NCBI GenBank assembly: GCA_024691625.1
Contig: JAILNL010000030.1
Location: 1-10,241, forward strand
DNA: 10,241 nt
Direction: 5' to 3'
Source of the DNA: Schwartzia sp. (in: firmicutes)
GTDB taxonomy: Bacteria > Bacillota > Negativicutes > Selenomonadales > Selenomonadaceae
The translations under genes and the position numbers were made by a program. The stretch's first letter is position 1. Each line of letters opens with the position of its first letter. The notes under the pieces are model-generated. The model worked only from the letters and a program-made list of their open reading frames with translations, was not told where the DNA came from and ran no database searches. Below are positions 1 to 6,800 of this stretch, in pieces.

Positions 1-1119
1 AATATGTCCCATGATATCCGCACGCCTATGAATGCCATAATGGGACTTCGCGACCTTTTGGAGAAGCATCAGGAAGAACCCGAAAAACGCGCTCAGTATC
101 TTGCAAAGATAAAAGATGCAAGCAGAGTCCTGCTATCCATATTGAACAACGTCCTTGAAATGGCCCGAATAGAAAAGGGCACACTTATACTTGACGAATC
201 CGAATGCGATGTGGGACAGTTCGCAGAGAGTATGTATACGGTTTTCCATGAAATGATGGAACAGAAAAATATCAAATACACTATGCAGCTCGACGTAAAG
301 CATCAGTATGTGTACTGTGATGCCACAAAGACTAACGAGGTCTTCATGAATATTCTTTCCAATGCATACAAATATACGAATGCGGGAGGAAGTGTTCATA
401 TCCATCTTGAAGAGCTGCCGGGCGACAGGACAGGATGGACTGTTTTCAGGACAACGATTTCAGACACGGGCATAGGAATGTCAGAGGAGTTTCTGCCTCA
501 TCTTTTCGAGGAGTTTTCCCGTGAACACAATACGACAAGTACCAAGATAGAGGGAACCGGCCTTGGAATGCCCATTGTGAAACGCCTTGTTGAGTTCATG
601 AACGGAACTATCGAGGTAAAGAGCAAGCTGGGAGAGGGCACGACCTTTATCGTCACATTCCCGCTCCGTATCGCGGAAAAGGCCGGCGCGAATCAGCCAG
701 CTGTTGTCGCAATAGACCCGGAGCAGTTCAGCGGCAAGTCTATTTTGATGGCGGAGGATAACGAAATAAATGCTGAAATTGCCAAGGCTATCCTTGGAGA
801 TGCGGGATTTATAGTGGAGCATGTATCTGACGGCAATATCTGCGTAGAAGCGATAGAAAATTCCGAGCCGCATAAATATGATGTCATTCTGATGGATATT
901 CAGATGCCGAATATGAACGGCTATGAAGCTGCAAGGATAATAAGGAATATGAAGGACAAGGAGAAGGCAGATATTCCGATTATCGCGATGACAGCCAATG
1001 CCTTTGAAGAGGACAAAAGGGAAGCCTTCAAAGCAGGAATGAATGGACACGTAGCGAAGCCAATAGATGTACGGCTGCTCATGAATGAGATTGCAAGAGT
1101 ACTTAAAAATTCTGAATAA
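1..1119 (+). CDS. Hybrid sensor histidine kinase with C-terminal receiver domain (5' partial)
   Basis: This is the C-terminal part of a signal-transducing histidine kinase. The reading frame is open from base 1, so the sensor and membrane part lies upstream and the ATG at position 4 is internal. Residues below are counted from that Met. The HisKA H-box SHDIRTP gives the phospho-acceptor His3. The HATPase domain (about 70-222) has an N-box NILSNAYKYT (Asn120), a G1 box DTGIGM (154-159) and a G2 box GTGLGM (184-189). A receiver domain (about 245-368) follows, with the acidic pair Glu251-Asp252, phospho-acceptor Asp298 in LMDIQMPNMNG, Thr330 and Lys352 in AKP. All catalytic residues are present, so an active phosphorelay hybrid kinase is expected. 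It has no DNA-binding output domain in view, so its final partner is unknown. It is separated from the next gene by a terminator and is probably not co-transcribed with it. The domain call is very secure; the signal sensed cannot be told. Confidence 0.95.
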   Translation, partial: NMSHDIRTPMNAIMGLRDLLEKHQEEPEKRAQYLAKIKDASRVLLSILNNVLEMARIEKGTLILDESECDVGQFAESMYTVFHEMMEQKNIKYTMQLDVKHQYVYCDATKTNEVFMNILSNAYKYTNAGGSVHIHLEELPGDRTGWTVFRTTISDTGIGMSEEFLPHLFEEFSREHNTTSTKIEGTGLGMPIVKRLVEFMNGTIEVKSKLGEGTTFIVTFPLRIAEKAGANQPAVVAIDPEQFSGKSILMAEDNEINAEIAKAILGDAGFIVEHVSDGNICVEAIENSEPHKYDVILMDIQMPNMNGYEAARIIRNMKDKEKADIPIIAMTANAFEEDKREAFKAGMNGHVAKPIDVRLLMNEIARVLKNSE

Positions 1120-1153
1120 AGCTGTATTATATATCCTGTAAGAGGGGAAATAC

Positions 1154-1187
1154 GAGGGACGAAGAGAAGCCTTTTGTCCCTCTTTTT
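1154..1187 (+). terminator. Probable intrinsic terminator after the hybrid kinase
   Basis: A 7-bp perfect stem, GAGGGAC (1154-1160) with GTCCCTC (1176-1182), encloses a 15-base loop that can extend the pairing imperfectly. It is followed directly by five T (1183-1187). It sits 35 bases after the kinase stop codon, where a rho-independent terminator would be expected. Confidence 0.75.
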
Positions 1188-1221
1188 GATTCAGACTGCG
1201 CTTTGGGTAGAGAAAAAATTT

Positions 1222-1242
1222 CTGTCGTGCTATGATGGACAG
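1222..1242 (+). promoter_or_regulatory. Extended -10 promoter flanked by a CTGTC/GACAG inverted repeat
   Basis: TGCTATGAT (1228-1236) is an extended -10 element (TGn plus TATGAT, 5 of 6 matches to TATAAT). No good -35 lies 16-18 bases upstream, which is tolerated for this promoter class. The expected transcription start is near 1243, giving a short leader to the GTG at 1275. An inverted repeat, CTGTC (1222-1226) and GACAG (1238-1242) separated by 11 bases, sits exactly around the -10 element and is flanked by A/T tracts. This is a possible repressor operator. The promoter call is moderate and the operator call is speculative. Confidence 0.5.
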
Positions 1243-1274
1243 GAAAAATTTTTGTTTCTTTGGGAGGATAACCA

Positions 1275-1889
1275 GTGGAAAGAATCGAGAGACATGATAT
1301 TACATTGAGAGTCTTATTTACTTTTTTGACCTGTGGTCTTTACGGATTGTACTGGATTGCACAGGTTACGAACGACGTCCATACCGTATCGGAAAAGCCC
1401 AGGTGTGCAAGCGGAGGGAAAGCGGTGCTTTTTTCTATCCTCACATGCTCTTTCTATATGTACTACTGGATTTACCAGCTGGGCGGCGAGCTGGTTGAGA
1501 CGCGCTATCGCATGGGAATAGCGCTTGACTCGGTAGCGAACAAAACCTATAAGAAGGTCATCGTGATAACTACGCTCATCATGGTGGGATTATCAGCACT
1601 GCAGGGGATCGGAAATTATATTAACTGCGTAGATGGCGGAATTAAATCCGATGTTGCTATGTGGTTTGCAATGGGCGCGTTCCTGTTCAACGTAGTGGTT
1701 GTTGCTGCCTTTTCGGCGATTATTCTTTGGTTCGTCTATAAACGCTCGAATCCAAGCCCGCGTATTTTATATGTGCTGATGTTTTTGTTACGCACAAATA
1801 TTTTCACGTTGGGATTTCTGCAGGCATCTTTGAATGATATTGCAGACAGACAGGAGAATGGAGAGATTGCTGTAACTGAACGTGTATGA
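1275..1889 (+). CDS. DUF4234-like multi-pass membrane protein
   Basis: This is a 204-residue integral membrane protein of unknown function. The start is a GTG chosen because a strong GGAGGA ribosome binding site (1263-1268) lies 6 bases upstream. Hydrophobic segments lie at about residues 11-31, 50-69, 94-113, 128-155 and 163-186, suggesting five membrane spans; there is no cleavable signal peptide. The first two spans carry a repeated signature, LTCGLYGLYWIAQ (18-30) and LTCSFYMYYWIYQ (56-68), which resembles the 'T-x-G-x-Y-x-x-Y-W' pattern of DUF4234 proteins. The family match is from pattern recall and is moderately secure. It is the first gene of a tightly packed operon, and its stop overlaps the next frame by ATGA at 1886-1889. 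Nothing in the sequence gives a substrate; the link to the downstream alkyltransferase and hydrolase is only positional. Confidence 0.7.
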   Translation: MERIERHDITLRVLFTFLTCGLYGLYWIAQVTNDVHTVSEKPRCASGGKAVLFSILTCSFYMYYWIYQLGGELVETRYRMGIALDSVANKTYKKVIVITTLIMVGLSALQGIGNYINCVDGGIKSDVAMWFAMGAFLFNVVVVAAFSAIILWFVYKRSNPSPRILYVLMFLLRTNIFTLGFLQASLNDIADRQENGEIAVTERV

Positions 1890-1894
1890 GCAAG

Positions 1895-1904
1895 AAGGGA
1901 GAGG
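1895..1904 (+). promoter_or_regulatory. Ribosome binding site that decides the VOC gene start
   Basis: AAGGGAGAGG at 1895-1904 lies 5 bases upstream of a GTG at 1910. No Shine-Dalgarno sequence precedes the in-frame ATG at 1886, which overlaps the previous stop codon. This favours the GTG as the true start. Confidence 0.6.
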
Positions 1905-1909
1905 TTTCC

Positions 1910-2302
1910 GTGAAAGCTGAACAGATTGATCACATTGTCCTCACGACGACGGCTCTTCAACGGTGTCTTCATTTTTACAGGGACATTCTGGGGCTCCCCG
2001 TGGAGGAATACGAGGGGCGGTACAGTATCCGCCTTGGTACATCGAAGATCAACATTCATACCCGTGCTGCTGAATTTGAGCCGGCAGCATTCTACCCGCT
2101 TTCCGGGAGCCTTGATTTCTGCATTCGCGTGAATGGGGATATTCATGAGGTGAAGAAGGAGCTTCTCGCACGGGGTGCAGTTCTGGAACGGGACATTGTA
2201 CAAAGGCACGGAACACTGGGACCGATACAAAGCATTTATCTGCGCGACCCGGACGGAAATCTTGTAGAACTCGGGTTTTACGGAAATGGTGAAAATAAAT
2301 GA
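1910..2302 (+). CDS. VOC family (glyoxalase/dioxygenase fold) protein
   Basis: This is a 130-residue single-domain protein of the vicinal oxygen chelate superfamily, likely a cytoplasmic metal-dependent enzyme acting on a small molecule. It opens with IDHIVLTT (His8, first metal ligand position), followed by the typical helix ALQRCLHFYRDILGL. It continues with KINIH (46-50), GSLDFCIRV (67-74) and ends with the hallmark LRDPDGNLVELGFY, where Glu120 is the last metal ligand position. The pattern matches the widespread short VOC proteins that annotations often call 'VOC family virulence protein' or lactoylglutathione lyase-like; the real substrate is unknown. The second-half histidine common in glyoxalase I is not evident (Asp69 lies there), so I do not call it glyoxalase I. 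The GTG start is preferred on its ribosome binding site; the alternative ATG at 1886 would add eight residues. Its stop overlaps the alkyltransferase start by ATGA, so translational coupling is likely. Confidence 0.85.
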   Translation: MKAEQIDHIVLTTTALQRCLHFYRDILGLPVEEYEGRYSIRLGTSKINIHTRAAEFEPAAFYPLSGSLDFCIRVNGDIHEVKKELLARGAVLERDIVQRHGTLGPIQSIYLRDPDGNLVELGFYGNGENK

Positions 2303-2784
2303 CGGCATACGCCTATTTTGATACATTTCTAGGGAAAATGACGATGACGGCGGTAAAAGATGCTCTCACAGGACTTTGGTTTACTAAAGATTCGGAAGAG
2401 ATAATGCAGGAGACGGAGTCAGCCGTCTTTGGAGAAACAAAGCACTGGCTAAAGCGCTACTTTACGGGAGAAAAGCCGGATTTTTCTCCGAAATTTTTGC
2501 TTGAAGGAACAACTTTCCGTCGGATTGTATGGGAGATTCTACTGACGATTCCTTATGGGGAAACAACAACGTACGGCGCCGTAGCTGCTGAGGCTGCACG
2601 ACGCATGGGAAAAGTACGTATGTCTGCACAGGCAGCAGGTGGAGCCATAGGACATAATCCGGTCTGTCTTATCGTACCGTGCCACCGTGTCATCGGCGCG
2701 GACGGCAGCCTCACTGGCTATGCTGAGGGGCTTTGGAGAAAAGAAGCGCTGCTTCGATTGGAAAGTACGGGACACATACAATAA
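2299..2784 (+). CDS. ogt: Methylated-DNA--protein-cysteine S-methyltransferase
   Basis: This 161-residue protein repairs O6-alkylguanine (and O4-alkylthymine) in DNA by transferring the alkyl group irreversibly to its own cysteine. It has the short N-terminal ribonuclease-like domain (about 1-65) and the C-terminal DNA-binding domain. The active-site motif IVPCHRV gives nucleophile Cys128. The helix-turn-helix segment PYGETTTYGAVA (85-96) and the asparagine hinge GHNP (118-121) are present. The position of the human 'arginine finger' (RAVGGA) reads QAAGGA here (Gln111); this Gln form is common in bacterial homologues as I recall them, so the enzyme is probably active. There is no Ada-type zinc domain, so it is not an Ada regulator. 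It lies third in the operon, overlapping the VOC gene stop by four bases, and the hydrolase follows after 14 bases. The function is secure; the symbol ogt is used for the Ogt-type single protein. Confidence 0.95.
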   Translation: MTAYAYFDTFLGKMTMTAVKDALTGLWFTKDSEEIMQETESAVFGETKHWLKRYFTGEKPDFSPKFLLEGTTFRRIVWEILLTIPYGETTTYGAVAAEAARRMGKVRMSAQAAGGAIGHNPVCLIVPCHRVIGADGSLTGYAEGLWRKEALLRLESTGHIQ

Positions 2785-2798
2785 TAGAAGGTAATTCA

Positions 2799-3560
2799 AT
2801 GGAAAAACATTTTGACATAAACGAACAGGGGCTGAGCATACGTTGCAAGCTCTACTTTGACAAAGACATACACGCCGTTGACCGTGTGGTGATTTCCACG
2901 CACGGCTTTGGCGGAAACAAGGAGAACCGTTCCGCGGAAAAATTTGCCGAAAGGCTGACCTCCAAGTACAAAAATTACGGAGTTATATGCTTCGATTGGC
3001 CATGTCACGGTGACGACGCACGCAAGAAGCTTGTACTTGATGAGTGCATGACGTATCTGACACTTGTGATTGAATACGCAAAAAAGGAATTTAATACAGA
3101 GGATATATACCTCTATGCCACAAGCTTTGGCGGATATCTCGGACTGAAATATATTGCGGAAATAGGGAATCCCTTCAGAAAAATCGCTCTTCGCGCCCCC
3201 GGAACGGATATGTATGAAATCATGGGGCATAACATTTCGGAGCCTGACCGCGTGAAGCTGGAGAAGGGAAAGGAAATCCTTGTGGGCTTCGATCGTAAAA
3301 TGAAGATAGACAAGGACTTCATGGAGGGGCTCAAAACGAGTGACGTCCGCAATTACGAATACTTTGACTACGCGGACGATATCATCATTATTCATGGAAC
3401 AAAGGACGAAAAGGTTCCCTTTGAGGATTCCGTCAGCTTCGCCGAAAAGAATGTAATAGAGCTGATTCCTGTTGAAAATGGCGACCATATACTGACTAAT
3501 CCTAAGTCAATGGACTTTGCGATACATACAATCATCGGATTTTTCGCACCGGAAGAATGA
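2799..3560 (+). CDS. Alpha/beta hydrolase (serine esterase/peptidase type)
   Basis: This is a 253-residue cytoplasmic alpha/beta-fold hydrolase with no signal peptide. The start ATG at 2799 has an AGAAGG ribosome binding site (2786-2791) seven bases upstream. An in-frame ATG at 2733 lies inside the alkyltransferase gene and is unlikely. The oxyanion-hole loop is STHGFGGNKEN (HGFGG at 35-39). The nucleophile elbow is ATSFGG with Ser109, a variant of G-x-S-x-G with Thr108-Ser-Phe-Gly and no leading Gly. The acid is Asp203 in IIHGTKDEKVP and the base is His230 in ENGDHIL. The complete triad points to an active ester- or amide-hydrolysing enzyme. The lid region (about 135-185) is rich in charged residues. 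The substrate cannot be deduced; similar proteins are annotated as alpha/beta fold hydrolase, acyl-CoA esterase or dienelactone hydrolase-like. It is the last gene of the operon before a 290-base intergenic region. Confidence 0.85.
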   Translation: MEKHFDINEQGLSIRCKLYFDKDIHAVDRVVISTHGFGGNKENRSAEKFAERLTSKYKNYGVICFDWPCHGDDARKKLVLDECMTYLTLVIEYAKKEFNTEDIYLYATSFGGYLGLKYIAEIGNPFRKIALRAPGTDMYEIMGHNISEPDRVKLEKGKEILVGFDRKMKIDKDFMEGLKTSDVRNYEYFDYADDIIIIHGTKDEKVPFEDSVSFAEKNVIELIPVENGDHILTNPKSMDFAIHTIIGFFAPEE

Positions 3561-3610
3561 ATCTTTTGTATGTGTTTCAGAAAAATTTAGGCAAAAAGCC
3601 ACAAATCAAA

Positions 3611-3639
3611 TTGACAATGATTATTATGAGTGATACGAT
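3611..3639 (+). promoter_or_regulatory. Promoter P1 of the chelatase operon
   Basis: TTGACA (3611-3616) is a perfect -35 element. It is followed by a 17-base spacer and TACGAT (3634-3639), which matches 4 of 6 bases of the -10 consensus. Transcription would begin near 3646, about 205 bases before the CobN start codon. A Fur-type box overlaps the -35 and spacer. Confidence 0.6.
3612..3626. promoter_or_regulatory. Fur-type operator (7-1-7 box) over promoter P1
   Basis: TGACAAT-G-ATTATTA (3612-3626) matches the 7-1-7 Fur box TGATAAT-N-ATTATCA at 12 of 14 positions. It overlaps the -35 element and spacer of P1, so bound Fur would block RNA polymerase. It fits Fur better than the PerR consensus (TTATAAT-N-ATTATAA; about three mismatches) or a Zur box. 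The site is AT-rich, like its surroundings, so chance similarity is possible. Its exact position on a promoter raises confidence. Confidence 0.6.
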
Positions 3640-3668
3640 TTGAATTGAAGAGCTTCCATATATATAAT
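3640..3668 (+). promoter_or_regulatory. Promoter P2 of the chelatase operon
   Basis: TTGAAT (3640-3645), a 17-base spacer and a perfect TATAAT (3663-3668) form a sigma-70-type promoter directly downstream of P1. Transcription would begin near 3675. The Fur-type box would lie just upstream of its -35 element. P1 and P2 may be alternatives or tandem promoters; the AT-rich stretch here makes some match by chance likely. Confidence 0.5.
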
Positions 3669-3745
3669 TTATATATTTGTTTACAGAAGAAAAGAGTTTT
3701 ACCTTGAAACACCATTGTATCGTAACAAATGAAAATAATTTTTTT

Positions 3746-3774
3746 AGCCTTTCCAAATGAATGGAAAGGCTTTT
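3746..3774 (+). terminator. Terminator-like hairpin in the chelatase operon leader
   Basis: A perfect 10-bp stem, AGCCTTTCCA (3746-3755) and TGGAAAGGCT (3762-3771), with a 6-base loop, is followed by TTT ATAG. It may end transcripts of the upstream hydrolase operon, 186 bases after that stop codon. However, it lies downstream of P1 and P2, so transcripts from them must read through it. That makes attenuation in the leader possible. The T run is short, so termination may be partial. On the minus strand the following bases are A-rich, so it would not terminate that way. Confidence 0.6.
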
Positions 3775-3786
3775 ATAGTTTTCGCT

Positions 3787-3817
3787 TATAGCTATACCCG
3801 TATCGGTATTAAACGGG
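3787..3817. repeat. Nested inverted repeats upstream of the CobN gene
   Basis: TATAGCTATA (3787-3796) is a perfect palindrome. It runs into ATACC (3794-3798) and GGTAT (3805-3809), an inverted repeat with a 6-base spacer. CCCGT (3797-3801) can also pair with ACGGG (3813-3817). These short elements lie between the terminator-like hairpin and the ribosome binding site. They may be leader structure or a protein site, or may be chance; no known riboswitch consensus was recognised. Confidence 0.3.
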
Positions 3818-3838
3818 CTTGGGAATAAGTTTATGGGG

Positions 3839-3844
3839 AAAGGA
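3839..3844 (+). promoter_or_regulatory. Ribosome binding site that decides the CobN-family start
   Basis: AAAGGA (3839-3844) lies 6 bases upstream of the ATG at 3851. The earlier in-frame ATG at 3833 contains this sequence just inside its own coding region and has only a weaker GGGAA upstream. The ATG at 3851 is therefore preferred. Confidence 0.6.
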
Positions 3845-3850
3845 TTTTGT

Positions 3851-6800
3851 ATGGATATAAAAATCATTTATCTGACAAATGACGGACGCAGGTATGCGGC
3901 AATGAAGGACTCCTGTCTTTGGCTGCAGGAGGAAGGAAAGATATCTGACCTTTGCATGCCGGTAATGATGGAAAAATCCAGCGAGTGGAACTTTGGCTGG
4001 GAACGCAAGCTGTCGGGGGCAAGTCTTGTTGTGGCCCGCTTCTTTAATAATGTAACGAAGTCTGCTTTTTGGGACTCCTGCATGGAATACATGAAGTCGC
4101 ATAACATTCCGTTTTTGATGGATTCCGTTAAGGAGAATCTTTCATGGGGAATAGACGAGGCTCCTGCACGCCGTCTTAAGAGCTATACGTTCTATGCGGG
4201 CCGCACGAACTTCAATCATTTTTGGCTTTATGCGTCATCGCTTTACGATTCTTCGGTAGTTGATGTGCCTGAGCCGAAGCAGAAATGCTGGGCGGGTATC
4301 TACCACAAGGGCATGGACGGACTCTGCATGACCAATCTTGATGCGTACCGTACGGGGTATTGTAAGGATGGCCGCCCGTCGCTGGGTATTCTTTTCTATC
4401 GTGATGAATGGATCTGGGAGGATCTTGATTATATTGACGCGCTTGTTTCTGAGGCGGAGGCACAGGGATATAACGCAATTCCTGTCTTTACTAACCAGGT
4501 GCCGGACCCGGCATCCGGGATGCCGTCCATGCGCGAGGTTGTCACGAAGTATTTTACTAAGGACGGAAAATCTGTCGTTGACGCGGTCATGACGACGATG
4601 AAGTTTTCCCAGACAGGCAACGGTAGCCTGACTGCAGAGGATTTCAAAAAGCTGGGAGTAGTGTGGCTCGCTGCCTATACGCTTTTGACGCAGGAGGAAG
4701 ACTGGCGCGCTAACAGCGAGGGCATGAACGCGGTAGAGACATCTATCGGCGCAGCACTTCCGGAGCTTGACGGCGTTATACATGGTGTACCTATCTCCTG
4801 CAAATATGTCATGCCGGACGGAGCAATAAATTATCGTCCGATGCCTGAGCGTGTAAGGGCAATGATAAAGAAGGCGGGCAAGTGGGCGCTTCTCCACCGC
4901 ATGAAGAACGAGGATAAGAAGATCGCTCTTATCTTCCATAACTATCCTCCGAAGAATTACAATATCGGAAGCGCGTCGGGCCTGGATACAATGGAGAGCG
5001 CACGGCTTCTGCTTGAACGCATGAAGGATGAAGGGTATTCTCTGGATTTCGTTCCGGAAAGTGCAGAGGCTTTTATTAAGCTCATGACATCTCACGCAAC
5101 GAATGATTTAAGTCTTATGACAGACAGACAGGCGGAGGAGTGTGAGAAGCTTTCCGCGGAGGAGTATGTTTCGTATTTCAATACGCTTCCTGAGGAAGCT
5201 AAGTCCCGCATGACAGAGCAGTGGGGCGAGGCTCCGGGCAGCATTATGCTGTCTGAGGAAGGAAATATTCTTGTGCCCGGTACTATGGACGGAAACGTGT
5301 TCCTTACTGTGCAGCCGGCGCGTCAGTATGGCATGGACCCGCAGCGTGTGTATCATGATCCGTCGATTTCACCGACACATCAGTATCTGGCATTTTATTA
5401 TTGGCTCAGAAATGTGTTCAAGGCAGATGCTGTTATCCATTTCGGTACTCACGGCAACGTAGAGTGGCTGCCGGGTAAAGCGGTAGGCCTTGATGAAGCA
5501 AGCTATCCTGATATCGCCATAGGAGAGCTGCCGAATATATATCCGTACCTCATGACAATCGCGGGCGAGGGAATTATCGCTAAACGCCGTTCCGGTGCCT
5601 GCCTTATCGGATATCTTCCGGCTCCTACAGCTGATGCCGGCGCTTTTGATGAAATCGCAGAGCTTGAAAAGCTCATGGATGAATATGCGCATTTCAACAG
5701 TCAAAAGGACGGTCAGGCAGAAGAGCTTGAGGACAGGATTCGCGAGCTTGCGAGGAAAGCGGAGATGGACGAATCTGTTCCGTATGAAGACGGAATGAAT
5801 TTTGAGGATTATCTCCGTGAGCTTCATTCTTATATAGAGGACCTGCAGGACAGCGAGATTCATGTGGGGCTTCATGTTTTGGGACAGCCGCCTGCAGGGG
5901 AGATTCTCGTCAGTGAGGTGGAGCACCTTCTGCGTCTTTCCAACGGCAGGATTCCCGCGCTCATGGACCTTTGGGCGGAGAAATTCGATACGACGCAGGA
6001 GGCTCTTGAAAAAGACCCGACTGTATTGATTGAATCGCTGAATAAGACGGCGGGCGAGGTTATGAATATTATCCGCTCGGAGAGCCACGCTTTTGTTGCG
6101 GCTCTCGCAGAGGCGGATTTCAAGGAATCTGCTGTAGAGGCTGTTATGCGTCTGCCGATGATAGTGGAAGGCCCGTCCGAGTGGCAGGAGAAGCTCCGCG
6201 CTCTTGCGGACTTCATGTTAACGGAAATCGTTCCGCGCCTTATGCGTGCCACGGACGAAATGCAGCATACGATGGATGCTCTTTCCGGCGGCTATGTTCC
6301 AGCAGGACAGTCCGGAGCGCCAAGCGCGGGCGGTGTAGACCTTCTGCCGTCGGGCAAAAACTTCTACGCGGCAGACCCCCGTGCGCTTCCTTCCGAGGCT
6401 GGCTGGCTTACGGGCAAAAAGCTTGCGGATAAGATGATTGAGCGTTACATCACGGAGCAGGGACATTATCCGGAGAATATCGGCATGGTGCTGTGGTCCG
6501 GTCCGAATATGCGAAGCAGCGGTCAGGATATCGCGGAGTTCTTCTATCTTCTCGGGGTGCGCCCTGTATGGCAGAGAGGAAGCCTCCGTGTGACGGGGCT
6601 TGAGATTATCCCGAAAAATGAGCTCAAACGTCCACGTATAGACGTGACGGCGCGCATCAGCGGCCTTTTCCGCGATACGCTGCCGCAGATTGCGGAGCTT
6701 ATGGATCAGGCTGTGCTCATGGTGGCGGAGCTTGATGAGAGCGACGAAGACAACTTTGTAAGAAAGCATATCCGCGAGGACAGCGAGGCGCTGAAGGCTT

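Noticed and set aside
1886..1909. ATG at 1886 as the VOC protein start
   Set aside because: There is no ribosome binding site ahead of it, and the extra residues MSKKGEVS precede the normal family N-terminus. The GTG at 1910 has a strong site. The ATGA overlap keeps the ATG possible.
2629..2649. Loss of the arginine finger in the alkyltransferase (Gln111 in QAAGGA)
   Set aside because: The Gln form is common in bacterial homologues as I recall them, and the catalytic PCHRV and hinge Asn are intact, so it is not evidence of inactivity.
2733..2798. Longer N-terminus for the alpha/beta hydrolase starting at 2733
   Set aside because: It would overlap the alkyltransferase by 52 bases and has no ribosome binding site, while the ATG at 2799 has a good one at the right distance.
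3658..3678. AT-rich near-palindrome as an origin or attachment site
   Set aside because: It is short, is imperfect and is explained by the TATAAT element of promoter P2 in AT-rich DNA; there are no DnaA boxes, integrase gene or flanking direct repeats.
3561..3850. A cobalamin riboswitch upstream of the CobN-family gene
   Set aside because: The region was read for the conserved B12-box and the core GCCACTG-like blocks, and none was recognised. The hairpin and repeats do not fit the known core.
4235..5095. Long minus-strand open frame inside the CobN-family gene (286 codons)
   Set aside because: It lies wholly within a strongly conserved coding gene on the other strand, lacks recognisable motifs and reads as a shadow of that gene's codon bias. 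Other minus-strand frames in the window were dropped for the same reason.
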